Source: HIMB114 sp052048155 (lineage in GTDB: Bacteria > Pseudomonadota > Alphaproteobacteria > Pelagibacterales > Pelagibacteraceae). From it: a stretch of 64,000 nt of DNA. Every line of letters begins with the position of its first letter. Position 1 is the first letter of the stretch. The position numbers were made by a program, and so were the translations under genes. Below are positions 1-8,801 of the stretch, in pieces. The notes under the pieces are model-generated. The model saw only the letters and a program-made list of their open reading frames with translations, did no database searches and was not told the origin of the DNA. Location: assembly GCF_052048155.1 (NCBI RefSeq), contig NZ_JBNAIK010000003.1:1-64000 (forward strand). The letters are read 5' to 3'.

Positions 1-5
1 TTTTT

Positions 6-1409
6 TCATTTTTTTGTGAATTCAAATGCTTTTAATGCCGCTTCTCTCGCCATCTTATGATCAACGATTGGCTCAAAATAATCTTTTATTAAATTGAAAT
101 TAATAAGTTTTGCTTGTTCCTCTGGTAATTCCCAAGGTTTATGAATAAATTTTTTTGGAATTTTTTTTAAATTAGGTATCCAGTATTTCACAAATTCTCC
201 ATTTGGATCAAATTTTTCTCCCTGGGTTATAGGATTAAAAATTCTAAAATATGGAGCTGCATCAGCTCCACAGCCCGCTATCCATTGCCAACCTGAAACA
301 TTATTGGCTGTATCATAGTCCAAAAGTGTATCTTTGAAATATTTTTCACCTTCGGTCCAATTAATTCTCAAATGTTTTACTAAAAATGAACCAACAACCA
401 TTCTAAGTCTATTATGCATCCAGCCAGTTTCATATAGTTGCTTCATAGCAGCATCAACTATTGGATATCCTGTATTTCCTTTTTTCCATTTATCTAAAAA
501 TTTTTTATTTTCAGACCAGGGAAATTTATCAAAATTTTTTCTCAAATTCTTTTTTAACATTATAGGAAAATGATTTATCAAATGATAAGCAAATTCTCTC
601 CAACCGATTTCATTTAAAAATTTCGTAACTCCAATTTTTTTATTTTTTATCTTTGTACATTCGTCATATATTTTTTTAGGAGAAATTTCTCCAAAAGCTA
701 AATGAGGCGATAGTTTAGAGGTGCCTTCTATTGATGGAAAATCTCTATTTTGATCATAGAAATTTATTTTTTCAGAATTGAAACTCTTAATTTTCTTTAA
801 TGCTATATCTTCACCAGGAAACCAATATTTCTCAAATTTTTCATACCATTTTTTTTTTGGCAATATGATTTCAATTTTAGCTTGATTATTATTTTTTAAC
901 GATTTTTTTGATTTTATAAGATTTTTTTTATATTTATAATTTTTAAGATAAATCATTTCAGCATTTTTCCAAAATGGAGTGAAAACTTGAAAGGGAGTAT
1001 TATCTTTTTTTCTGCATTGATCTGGATTTTGTAACAAATTTGAAGAAAATATCTTATATTTAATATTATTCTTTTCTAATAGTTTTATAATATTATTTTC
1101 AATAGCTATTTCTTCAGGTGAAAATATTTTATTCCAACAAACTTCAGTAATTTTTTTATTTTTAATTTTTTTTTCTAAAAAACTATACTCTAAATCGTTT
1201 TCAACAATAAATTTAATCCCAATTTCACTTAATTTTTTATCATAAATTTTAAGCGTTTTATAAAGCCACCATTTTTGAGCTGATCTAAATTTATATTTTT
1301 CTTTATCATATGAAAAAAAGACAAAATCACTGTTTTCACTTGATAACAAATAAGACAATGCTTCATTATCATTAAGTCTAAAATCATTTCTAAGCCAATA
1401 AATAAGCAT
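6..1409 (-). CDS. phrB: Deoxyribodipyrimidine photolyase (cryptochrome/photolyase family)
   Basis: Light-driven repair of UV-induced pyrimidine dimers, using FAD and an antenna pigment. The N-terminus (LIYWLRNDFRLNDNEAL) is the photolyase Rossmann-like antenna domain. The C-terminal half has the FAD-binding signature GWQWIAGCGADAAPYFRIFN. The length of about 467 aa is normal for class I enzymes. I prefer the ATG at 1409; an upstream in-frame TTG at 1418 would add three residues. It is transcribed away from the XRE regulator at 1534, with about 120 bp between the two starts. A role in sunlight tolerance fits a surface-ocean organism (inference). A cryptochrome-like sensory role cannot be excluded, but the well-kept FAD motif favours repair. 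Confidence 0.93.
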   Translation of the reverse strand: MLIYWLRNDFRLNDNEALSYLLSSENSDFVFFSYDKEKYKFRSAQKWWLYKTLKIYDKKLSEIGIKFIVENDLEYSFLEKKIKNKKITEVCWNKIFSPEEIAIENNIIKLLEKNNIKYKIFSSNLLQNPDQCRKKDNTPFQVFTPFWKNAEMIYLKNYKYKKNLIKSKKSLKNNNQAKIEIILPKKKWYEKFEKYWFPGEDIALKKIKSFNSEKINFYDQNRDFPSIEGTSKLSPHLAFGEISPKKIYDECTKIKNKKIGVTKFLNEIGWREFAYHLINHFPIMLKKNLRKNFDKFPWSENKKFLDKWKKGNTGYPIVDAAMKQLYETGWMHNRLRMVVGSFLVKHLRINWTEGEKYFKDTLLDYDTANNVSGWQWIAGCGADAAPYFRIFNPITQGEKFDPNGEFVKYWIPNLKKIPKKFIHKPWELPEEQAKLINFNLIKDYFEPIVDHKMAREAALKAFEFTKK

Positions 1410-1479
1410 AATTTTCAAAAAAAAACTGTTAAATCAGTAACAAAATCAAGGAATTTTTTACATCTTTTTTACCTTTTTT

Positions 1480-1509
1480 TTGTTGCCTTGAATATCAAAA
1501 AGGTATTTA
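1480..1509 (+). promoter_or_regulatory. Candidate promoter for the XRE regulator
   Basis: TTGTTG at 1480-1485 and TATTTA at 1504-1509 are separated by 18 bases and lie upstream of the GTG start at 1534. Both elements are imperfect and the background is AT-rich, so this is only a weak candidate. Confidence 0.25.
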
Positions 1510-1533
1510 ACATATCTTCAAAGGGAGACATTG

Positions 1534-1899
1534 GTGAGTGCACAATTAAATCAACATTTAGGTAAAAAATTAAGATTAAGAAGAACTTCACTAGGATTAA
1601 CTCAAACTCAAGTAGCTAAAGCAATAAACGTTACATTTCAGCAAATACAAAAATATGAAAAAGGAACAAATGGAGTTAGTTCCGCAAGGTTATTGCAATT
1701 ATCTAGCTTTTTAAAGGTGCCGATAAAGTATTTTTTTGAAGATTATCAAGATTTTGCTTCTTCGAATGAGGATAATTCTTCATCTAAAGATGTAAACTAT
1801 AGTTTTCTATTAAGAATTTTTAGTGATTTGGAGCCACAGCAAAAAGAAAAACTTCTTGAAGTGCTTGGTGAACAAAAGAATATTAAGAAAGCTATTTAG
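1534..1899 (+). CDS. XRE-family helix-turn-helix transcriptional regulator
   Basis: Small DNA-binding protein of about 121 aa. The first 70 residues form a Cro/CI-type helix-turn-helix: LGLTQTQVAKAINVTFQQIQ followed by KYEKGTNGVSSARLLQLSSF. The rest is acidic and Ser-rich, ending in a short helix. Single-gene XRE proteins of this shape are common and conserved in alphaproteobacteria, and the regulon cannot be told from sequence. The purine-rich GGGAG at 1523-1527 sits six bases before the GTG at 1534 but only three before a TTG at 1531, so I choose GTG. The gene ends two bases before the 3' end of the convergent tRNA-Asn. There are no phage genes nearby, so a prophage repressor is unlikely. 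Confidence 0.88.
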   Translation: MSAQLNQHLGKKLRLRRTSLGLTQTQVAKAINVTFQQIQKYEKGTNGVSSARLLQLSSFLKVPIKYFFEDYQDFASSNEDNSSSKDVNYSFLLRIFSDLEPQQKEKLLEVLGEQKNIKKAI

Positions 1900-1901
1900 T
1901 C

Positions 1902-1977
1902 TGGCTCCCCGGGCCGGACTCGAACCAGCGACAAAGCGGTTAACAGCCGCTTGCTCTACCAACTGAGCTACCGGGGA
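1902..1977 (-). tRNA. tRNA-Asn (GTT)
   Basis: Full cloverleaf on the minus strand. The acceptor stem TCCCCGG pairs with CCGGGGA, the anticodon loop is CTGTTAA (GTT), the T-arm contains GGTTCGAGTCC, and discriminator G is followed by an encoded CCA. It lies 49 bases downstream of tRNA-Cys on the same strand, so the two are probably one transcript. Its GUN anticodon makes it a substrate for Tgt, which is encoded at 31.1-32.2 kb. Confidence 0.98.
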
Positions 1978-2026
1978 TCAATAATCGGATTAATATATTA
2001 TTTTTTATCCAAAACAATATTTTTTT

Positions 2027-2100
2027 TGGAGGCCACGCCCAGAATCGAACTGGGATACAAGGATTTGCAATCCTCTGCGTAACCATTCCGCCACGTGGCC
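2027..2100 (-). tRNA. tRNA-Cys (GCA)
   Basis: Minus-strand cloverleaf with acceptor stem GGCCACG/CGTGGCC, anticodon loop TTGCAAA (GCA), T-loop GTTCGATTC, the U discriminator typical of Cys, and an encoded CCA. It is upstream of tRNA-Asn and diverges from valS. Confidence 0.98.
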
Positions 2101-2106
2101 AATTTT

Positions 2107-2136
2107 TTGAAATTGTTATTTAAAAGGAGATATATA
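2107..2136 (+). promoter_or_regulatory. Candidate promoter for valS
   Basis: TTGAAA at 2107-2112 and TATATA at 2131-2136 are 18 bases apart, in the short gap between tRNA-Cys and valS. A transcript starting near 2143 would have a leader of about 18 nt. The pattern fits sigma-70, but AT-rich DNA produces such matches by chance. Confidence 0.4.
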
Positions 2137-2160
2137 TAAACTCCAATATAATTCAATAAA

Positions 2161-4803
2161 ATGTCTAGTTTTGGTTCATACAATCATAAAAATATTGAGG
2201 ATAGAATTTATAAGTATTGGGAAAAAAACAAGTGTTTTAAACCTAAAAAAAACAATTCAAAAAAAACATATTCTATTGTAATTCCACCGCCAAATGTAAC
2301 AGGCAGCTTGCATATGGGTCATGCATTGAACAATTCAATTCAAGATCTTTTAATAAGATTTAATAGAAACAAAGGTATAGAAACACTATGGCAGCCAGGA
2401 ACTGACCATGCGGGTATTGCTACACAATTGGTTGTTGAAAAGCAATTAGCTGAAAAAGGCATATCTAGGAATGATTTAGGAAGAGAAGAGTTTTTAAAAA
2501 AAGTTTGGCAATGGAAAGAGAAATCAGGAAACACAATTACATCACAGCTTAAAAAACTTGGATCTTCATGTGATTGGTCAAAAGATCGCTTCACAATGGA
2601 TGAAGGATTATCTAAAGCTGTATTAAAGGTTTTTGTTGATCTGTATAATAAAAAATTAATTTATAAAGATCTTAAGCTCACTAATTGGGATATAAAATTA
2701 AAAACAGCAATATCAGATCTTGAAGTTATACAAAAAGAAACTTCAGGAAAACTTTATTATATTAATTATAAATTTAAAAATTCTGAAAAAACTATTACAA
2801 TTGCAACTACGAGACCAGAAACAATGTTCGGGGATACCGCAATTGCAGTACACCCTAAAGATGAAAGATATAAAGATTTAATTGGTGAAGAAATCATTAT
2901 TCCTATTTCGAAAAGAATTATTAAAATTATTAAAGACGAGTATGCAGACCCTAATCAGGGTTCTGGCGCAGTAAAAATAACTCCCGCACATGATTTTAAT
3001 GATTATCAAGTTGGAACAAGAAATAAGTTAGAATTTATTAATATTTTAAACAAAGACGGAACATTGAACGAGAATACCCCAAAAGGTTATGTGGGCCTAG
3101 ATAGGCTTGATGCAAGAAAAAAACTTATTCAAGAATTAGAAGAATTAAATATTTTAAACAAAATTGAAAATATCAAACATACCGTTCCTTATGGCGATAG
3201 AAGCAATACTATTATTGAACCTTTGCTTACAGAACAGTGGTTTGTAGATGCAAAAAAACTTGCAAAAGATGCAATAAAAAAAGTTAAAAAAAAAGAAACA
3301 AGTTTTTTTCCTGATAATTGGAAAAAAACATATTTTCAATGGATGGAGAATATTGAGCCATGGTGTATTTCTCGTCAACTGTGGTGGGGCCATCAAATTC
3401 CAGCATGGTATACACCTGATGGTCATATTATAGTTGCCAATGATCTTAAAGAAGCTAACAAAATTTGTAAAAAAAAATATAAAAAAATTTTAAATCTTAA
3501 GCGCGATAAAGATGTTCTTGATACGTGGTTTTCTTCTGCATTATGGCCGTTCGCTACATTGGGTTGGCCCAATAAAACTTATGAGTTAAAAAGATTTTAC
3601 AAAACTTCCGTATTAGTTACTGGCTTTGATATTATTTTTTTCTGGGTAGCTAGAATGATGATGATGGGGTTACATTTTATGAAGGAAGTTCCATTTGAAA
3701 AAGTTTATGTTCATGCCCTAGTTAGAGATGAAAAAGGACAAAAGATGTCTAAATCAAAAGGTAATGTAATTGATCCATTAACTATTATAGAAGAATTTGG
3801 AGCAGATGCTTTACGATTTACTTTAATATCCATGTCTTCTCCTGGTAGGGATGTTAAACTCTCAATTGATAGAGTAAAAGGGTATAGAAATTTTCTAACA
3901 AAAATTTGGAATACATTTAATTATTGTTCCATAAACAATGTTTTTAATATTAAAAAAAATAAAATTAAAAATATAAAAAACCCAGCTAATCAATGGATAC
4001 TTTTCACATTAAATGAAAATAAAATTAAAATCAAAAAACTTATTGAAAATTTTAGATTTGATGAAGCGGCAAAGGAACTTTATTTGTATATATGGAATTA
4101 TTTTTGTGATTGGTATATTGAATTTTCAAAACCTTTATTAAATTCAAAAGATAAAAATTTAATTTTTGAGACAAAAAATGTATTAAATCATGTTCAGAAA
4201 GAAAATTTACTTCTTCTGCATTCATTTATTCCTTTTGTAACTGAAGAACTTTGGAATTTGTCAGGTTTTAAAAAAACTGAAAAAAATGACTTAATAAACC
4301 ATCATTTTACAAAAGATTTAAAAAGTAAATCATCAAAAAATGTAAAAGATCTTTTGTTTATCATTAATTTTATTAATGATCTAAGGTCATTTAAATCAAA
4401 AATGCAAGTTGCACCTGGAAGTTTAGTAAGAGTTGGAATTCAATTTTTAGATAACAATCAAAAAAAAATAATTAAAAAAAATGAAAATATTTTGTGTAAG
4501 ATAGGTAGAATTTCTGCGTTAAATACTAATGATGACGACAAAGGTAACATAAAAACATTATTGGCTGGTAAGCAGTTTATTGTAAATTTCGGGGATGAGA
4601 TTGATATAGATAATCAAATAAATATTTTGGAAAAAAAACTAAACTCTATGCAAAAACAAATATCCTCGAGCGAAAATAAATTAAAAAATGATAATTTTGT
4701 AAAAAAAGCGCCTAAAGAAATTGTTAAACAGGAAAAAAATCTTTTAGATACAAATAAAAAAGAATATATAACACTCCAAGAAATATTAAAAAGTTTAAAA
4801 TGA
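2161..4803 (+). CDS. valS: Valyl-tRNA synthetase
   Basis: Class I synthetase that charges tRNA-Val and hydrolyses mischarged Thr-tRNA. The HIGH-type motif HMGH is at about residue 51, the editing-domain signature ATTRPETMFGDTAIAVHP is present, and the catalytic-loop motif KMSKSKGN is near residue 528. A C-terminal coiled coil follows (KKLNSMQKQISSSENKLKND). At 880 aa it is slightly shorter than the E. coli enzyme. No Shine-Dalgarno is obvious before the ATG. It overlaps ilvD by four bases (ATGA), so the synthetase and a valine/isoleucine biosynthetic enzyme are probably translated from one message. Confidence 0.98.
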   Translation: MSSFGSYNHKNIEDRIYKYWEKNKCFKPKKNNSKKTYSIVIPPPNVTGSLHMGHALNNSIQDLLIRFNRNKGIETLWQPGTDHAGIATQLVVEKQLAEKGISRNDLGREEFLKKVWQWKEKSGNTITSQLKKLGSSCDWSKDRFTMDEGLSKAVLKVFVDLYNKKLIYKDLKLTNWDIKLKTAISDLEVIQKETSGKLYYINYKFKNSEKTITIATTRPETMFGDTAIAVHPKDERYKDLIGEEIIIPISKRIIKIIKDEYADPNQGSGAVKITPAHDFNDYQVGTRNKLEFINILNKDGTLNENTPKGYVGLDRLDARKKLIQELEELNILNKIENIKHTVPYGDRSNTIIEPLLTEQWFVDAKKLAKDAIKKVKKKETSFFPDNWKKTYFQWMENIEPWCISRQLWWGHQIPAWYTPDGHIIVANDLKEANKICKKKYKKILNLKRDKDVLDTWFSSALWPFATLGWPNKTYELKRFYKTSVLVTGFDIIFFWVARMMMMGLHFMKEVPFEKVYVHALVRDEKGQKMSKSKGNVIDPLTIIEEFGADALRFTLISMSSPGRDVKLSIDRVKGYRNFLTKIWNTFNYCSINNVFNIKKNKIKNIKNPANQWILFTLNENKIKIKKLIENFRFDEAAKELYLYIWNYFCDWYIEFSKPLLNSKDKNLIFETKNVLNHVQKENLLLLHSFIPFVTEELWNLSGFKKTEKNDLINHHFTKDLKSKSSKNVKDLLFIINFINDLRSFKSKMQVAPGSLVRVGIQFLDNNQKKIIKKNENILCKIGRISALNTNDDDKGNIKTLLAGKQFIVNFGDEIDIDNQINILEKKLNSMQKQISSSENKLKNDNFVKKAPKEIVKQEKNLLDTNKKEYITLQEILKSLK

Positions 4804-6515
4804 AATTTGATAAATCTAAATTACCAAGCAGACACACAACAGTAGGACCAGATAGAGCTCCTCATAGATCTTTTTATTATGCCATGGATCTATCTCAAGA
4901 AGATGTAGCTAAACCATTTGTTGGCGTTGTATCAACATGGAATGAAGCAGCTCCTTGCAACATAGCCTTAATGAGGCAAGCGCAAAGTGTAAAAAAAGGT
5001 GTTCACGATAATCATGGAACGCCAAGAGAGTTTTGTACAATCACTGTTACAGATGGAATTGCCATGGGTCACGAAGGAATGAAATCCTCTCTAATTTCTA
5101 GAGAAATAATTGCTGACTCTACCGAATTAACAGTACGTGGCCATTGTTACGATGCATTAGTAGGTTTAGCTGGCTGTGATAAATCTTTACCAGGTCTAAT
5201 GATGGCTATGTGCAGATTAAATGTTCCAAGTGTTTTTATGTATGGCGGGTCAATACTGCCAGGAAAATTTAAAGGTAAAGACGTTACAGTCTTAGACGTT
5301 TTTGAAGGTGTCGGTATGCATGAAGCAGGAAAGATGTCAGACAAAGAACTTGAAGAACTTGAGCTTGTTGCTTGCCCATCAGCTGGTGCTTGCGGAGGAC
5401 AATTCACTGCAAACACAATGGCATGTGTGTCTGAAGCTATTGGCTTAGCATTGCCATATTCATCTGGAACACCAGCTCCATATGAGGAACGTGACAAATA
5501 TGCAATTGAGAGTGGTAAACAGGTGATGGAATTATTAAAGAAAAAAATCAGGCCAAGAGATATTGTTACTATCGAAGCTTTAAAAAATGCTGCAGTTGTA
5601 GTTGCGGCAACTGGCGGATCAACAAATGCAGCCCTTCATTTGCCTGCAATAGCAAATGAATGTGGTTTAAAATTTGACATCATGGATGTTGCTGAAATTT
5701 TTAAAAAAACACCATACTTAGCAGACTTAAAACCAGGTGGAAAATACGTAGCTAAAGATTTATTTGAAGCAGGTGGAGTACCATTACTTCTCAAAACATT
5801 GTTGGATGGAGGATATTTAAATGGTGATTGTTTAACGGTTACTGGAAAAACACATAAAGAAAACTTGAAGGATGTAAAATTTAATGAAGATCAAGATGTT
5901 GTTAGGTATTATTCAAATCCAATAACACCAACTGGTGGAGTAGTTGGTTTAAAAGGAAATTTAGCAGAGGGTGGAGCTATTGTTAAGGTTGCAGGAATGA
6001 AAACATTGTTTTTTAAAGGTAAGGCTAAATGTTTTGATTGTGAAGAAGATGCTTTTAAAGCAGTTAAAGAAAAAAAATATAATGAAGGTGACGTAATTGT
6101 AATTAGATATGAAGGGCCCAAAGGTGGACCAGGAATGAGAGAAATGCTTTCAACAACAGCTGCAATATATGGACAAGGCATGGGTGAGAAAGTTGCACTA
6201 ATTACAGATGGGAGATTTTCTGGCGCAACAAGAGGCTTTTGTATCGGACACGTTTCTCCCGAAGCACACGTTGGTGGAATGATTGGATTGTTAAAAGATG
6301 GAGATGAAATTGAAATTGATGCAGAGAAAGGTACAATTAATGTCAATTTGAGTAATGATGAGATCAATAAAAGAAAATCAAATTGGAAACATAGAGAATT
6401 AAATTTTGGAAGTGGAACTTTATGGAAATATGCTCAAAACGTAGGTGATGCAACAAATGGAGCTGTTACACATCCAGGTGGTTCAAAGGAAAAAAAATCT
6501 TACGCAGATATATAA
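4800..6515 (+). CDS. ilvD: Dihydroxy-acid dehydratase
   Basis: Dehydrates 2,3-dihydroxy-isovalerate and -methylvalerate to the keto acids that give valine, leucine and isoleucine; an iron-sulfur enzyme. Family motifs are clear: GCDKSLPGLMMAMCRLN near residue 124 and ACPSAGACGGQFTANTM near residue 195, supplying the cluster cysteines. The C-terminal region includes DGRFSGATRGFCIGHVSPEA. At 571 aa it is full length. Its start overlaps the valS stop and its stop overlaps the manC start by one base, so valS-ilvD-manC form one tight unit. Codon use and composition look richer in G+C than the glycosyltransferase island, as expected for a well-expressed core gene. Confidence 0.98.
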   Translation: MKFDKSKLPSRHTTVGPDRAPHRSFYYAMDLSQEDVAKPFVGVVSTWNEAAPCNIALMRQAQSVKKGVHDNHGTPREFCTITVTDGIAMGHEGMKSSLISREIIADSTELTVRGHCYDALVGLAGCDKSLPGLMMAMCRLNVPSVFMYGGSILPGKFKGKDVTVLDVFEGVGMHEAGKMSDKELEELELVACPSAGACGGQFTANTMACVSEAIGLALPYSSGTPAPYEERDKYAIESGKQVMELLKKKIRPRDIVTIEALKNAAVVVAATGGSTNAALHLPAIANECGLKFDIMDVAEIFKKTPYLADLKPGGKYVAKDLFEAGGVPLLLKTLLDGGYLNGDCLTVTGKTHKENLKDVKFNEDQDVVRYYSNPITPTGGVVGLKGNLAEGGAIVKVAGMKTLFFKGKAKCFDCEEDAFKAVKEKKYNEGDVIVIRYEGPKGGPGMREMLSTTAAIYGQGMGEKVALITDGRFSGATRGFCIGHVSPEAHVGGMIGLLKDGDEIEIDAEKGTINVNLSNDEINKRKSNWKHRELNFGSGTLWKYAQNVGDATNGAVTHPGGSKEKKSYADI

Positions 6516-7714
6516 TGAAAGTTTTGCCAGTCATAATATGTGGTGGAGCTGGCACACGGCTTTTTAAAGAGAGTAAAGACAATTTACCAAAACAATTTAT
6601 AGACTTTGGCGGTTGGACAATGTTTGAAAAAACATTGGATAGAATTAATTCAAAACTTTTTTTACCACCAATCATAAGTACAAATATTAAATATTTAAAC
6701 TTAGTCAAAAAACATTTAAAAAAAAATAAAATCAATGACTATAAAATTATTCTAGAACCATGCAAAAAAAATACAGCACCTGCAATTCTTTCTCCTTGCT
6801 TGTTACCCGAAATAGCTTCTAATCAAATTATTTTATTTTTGCCATCTGATCAGTTAATCGAGGAAAAAAATAAATTTAATCAAGAAATTAAAAAAAATTT
6901 AAATAAAATTTTTTATAAAGATATATTTGTTTTTGGTATAAAACCGAAAGAGCCTTCAGATCAATTTGGCTATTTTTTTAGAAAAAAAAATTCAATAAAT
7001 GTAAGTAAGTTTACAGAAAAACCTTCAATTAAGAATGCAAAAAATATAATTAAAAAAGGTGGTTTATGGAATGCTGGTATTTTCATGTCTACAAAGGAAA
7101 ATATTATTTATCACTTTATGAATGAGCAAAATAAACTTTTTAAAAATTGTTTACTATCCGTTCAAAATTCAAACAAAAAATCAAATAGTATTTTCTTAGA
7201 AAGTCATTCATATAACAAAATCAAACCTATTTCTTTTGATTACGCAATTCTTGAAAAAATTAGTAATATAAAATCAATTAGATTGAATATAAATTGGTCT
7301 GATCTTGGAAGTTGGAAATCATTATTAAATTTTTACAATATTAATAAGAAAAAATACTTTACAAAAACTAATCTCTTTAGAAGACCCTGGGGCACCTATA
7401 GAAATTTATTTAAGGGTAAAAACTTTTTAATTAAAGAGTTAATAGTCAATAGCAAGGGATGTTTAAGTTTACAAAAGCATAGACATCGAGAAGAGCATTG
7501 GTATGTCACTGAAGGACATCCAGAAATTATTCTAAATAAAAAAACTTTAAAACCCAAATTAAAAGACTTAGTTCATATACCCAAAGGTTCTATTCATAGA
7601 ATACATAACAAACTTAAAAAACCAGTTAAAATCATCGAAGCACAAATCGGTAAAATATTAAAAGAAACTGATATTATTCGTATTGAAGATGTTTATGGAC
7701 GTATTAAAAATTAA
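6515..7714 (+). CDS. manC: Mannose-1-phosphate guanylyltransferase / mannose-6-phosphate isomerase (compact, bifunctional)
   Basis: Makes GDP-mannose for surface glycans. The N-terminal nucleotidyltransferase domain starts with PVIICGGAGTRLFKES (pyrophosphorylase signature). After about residue 285 there is a type II mannose-6-phosphate isomerase cupin (RRPWGTYRNLF, then LQKHRHREEHWYVTEG and HIPKGSIHRIHN). At 399 aa it is clearly shorter than the usual 460-480 aa but has both halves. It is joined to ilvD (TAATG junction) and its 3' end overlaps convergent xth by 11 bases. Its product could feed the glycosyltransferases at 23-28 kb (inference). Other sugar-nucleotide genes are not in the window. 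Confidence 0.92.
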   Translation: MKVLPVIICGGAGTRLFKESKDNLPKQFIDFGGWTMFEKTLDRINSKLFLPPIISTNIKYLNLVKKHLKKNKINDYKIILEPCKKNTAPAILSPCLLPEIASNQIILFLPSDQLIEEKNKFNQEIKKNLNKIFYKDIFVFGIKPKEPSDQFGYFFRKKNSINVSKFTEKPSIKNAKNIIKKGGLWNAGIFMSTKENIIYHFMNEQNKLFKNCLLSVQNSNKKSNSIFLESHSYNKIKPISFDYAILEKISNIKSIRLNINWSDLGSWKSLLNFYNINKKKYFTKTNLFRRPWGTYRNLFKGKNFLIKELIVNSKGCLSLQKHRHREEHWYVTEGHPEIILNKKTLKPKLKDLVHIPKGSIHRIHNKLKKPVKIIEAQIGKILKETDIIRIEDVYGRIKN

Positions 7715-8474
7715 CTCGAATAGGTGAATGATCAGAAGGTTTATTCAAGCCTCTTGTAAACATATCTATTTCAACATTTTTAATTTTGGAACAAATACTA
7801 TCAGTTATTAAAAAGTGATCAATTCTCAACCCTTTATTTCTTTGCCATGAACCCTGAGTATAATCCCAGAAAGTATACTGTTTATCCTCGGTATTAAATA
7901 ATCTAAAACTATCTTTGAAACCAAGGTTTAGTATCTTCCGAAATTCTTTTCTAATCTCCAATCTATATAAAGCGTCATTTTCCCAATCTTCTGGATTTCC
8001 TACATCATTTGAATTTGGAATTATATTAAAATCACCACCGATAATGATTCCATCGTAATTATCAATTTCTTTTTTTATAAAGTTAATAAAATTATTTAAC
8101 CACTTAAGTTTATAAGGGTATTTGTCTGTGTTTACGGGATTGCCATTAGGTAGATAAATACAGATTAATTTGACTAATTTTCCTGCTATTTGTATATCAG
8201 CAGCTATTAATCTAGACTGTTTATTTGGGTCTTTAAAACTTTTATCAATATTTGAGAGTTTTTTTTTAGAAATTATCGCAACTCCGTTATAAGATTTTTG
8301 TCCAAATACATAACAATTATAATTTTTTTTTTCAAAAAAATCATTTGGAAACTTATCATCTTCACATTTAATTTCTTGAAACATTATTATATCTGGATCA
8401 ATTTTGTCTAAATATTTTTCAATATTTTCTGTTCTTATTCTTACAGAATTAATATTCCAACTTGAAATAATCAT
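7704..8474 (-). CDS. xth: Exodeoxyribonuclease III / AP endonuclease
   Basis: Cuts DNA at abasic sites in base-excision repair. EEP-fold signatures are MFQEIKCEDDKFP, the catalytic GGDFNIIPNSNDV, and the C-terminal SDHSPIRVNF. From the ATG at 8474 it is 256 aa, normal for the family. An in-frame extension upstream to 8501 runs into erpA and is unlikely to be used. It overlaps the erpA stop by four bases (ATGA), so erpA-xth is a coupled pair. Its 3' end overlaps convergent manC. Confidence 0.96.
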   Translation of the reverse strand: MIISSWNINSVRIRTENIEKYLDKIDPDIIMFQEIKCEDDKFPNDFFEKKNYNCYVFGQKSYNGVAIISKKKLSNIDKSFKDPNKQSRLIAADIQIAGKLVKLICIYLPNGNPVNTDKYPYKLKWLNNFINFIKKEIDNYDGIIIGGDFNIIPNSNDVGNPEDWENDALYRLEIRKEFRKILNLGFKDSFRLFNTEDKQYTFWDYTQGSWQRNKGLRIDHFLITDSICSKIKNVEIDMFTRGLNKPSDHSPIRVNF

Positions 8475-8788
8475 AGTGAAAATGATATGCCACATCCACA
8501 AGATGCTTTGGCATCAGGGTTTATGATCCTGAATGACTTGCTCATTAAATTTTGTTCATAGTCTAATTTCGAGTTTTTTAAAAAATTATGACTGGTATCG
8601 TCAATTACAACTTGTTGAATTTGTAGATCTTTATCATTAGTCTTGTTATCTATGGTAAAGTTATATTTAAACCCTGAGCAACCGCCACCTTCTACTGATA
8701 CCCTGAAAAAAGATCCTTTTGGCTCTTTTTCAAGCAGTTTTGCTATTTGTTTTTTTGCATTTTCTGTTATTTCAAATGTAGTCGTCAT
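8471..8788 (-). CDS. erpA: Iron-sulfur cluster carrier of the HesB/IscA/ErpA type
   Basis: A-type carrier that passes Fe-S clusters to apo-enzymes. The three conserved cysteines are visible: C37 in GGGCSGFKY, and C97 and C99 in SCGCGISFSL. The length of 105 aa is typical. The erpA-xth and dgt-argS blocks sit head to head here, as in many alphaproteobacteria. Only 13 bases separate its start from divergent dgt, so its promoter must lie partly inside dgt. SufA/IscA naming is possible; ErpA is preferred because no suf or isc genes are adjacent. Confidence 0.95.
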   Translation of the reverse strand: MTTTFEITENAKKQIAKLLEKEPKGSFFRVSVEGGGCSGFKYNFTIDNKTNDKDLQIQQVVIDDTSHNFLKNSKLDYEQNLMSKSFRIINPDAKASCGCGISFSL

Positions 8789-8801
8789 TTTATTTTTATA
8801 A

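Noticed and set aside
2124..2145. GGAG...CTCC short inverted repeat upstream of valS, considered as a T-box or leader
   Set aside because: Only four pairs, no T-box sequence, and T-boxes are not expected in this group.
2340..3426. Minus-strand open frames opposite valS
   Set aside because: Antisense shadows; the plus-strand protein is full length and well conserved.
5147..6367. Long open frames on the minus strand opposite ilvD
   Set aside because: They are shadows of a strongly conserved coding sequence and have no family resemblance.
8475..8501. N-terminal extension of xth into erpA
   Set aside because: The ATG at 8474 gives the family-typical start and a standard ATGA overlap.
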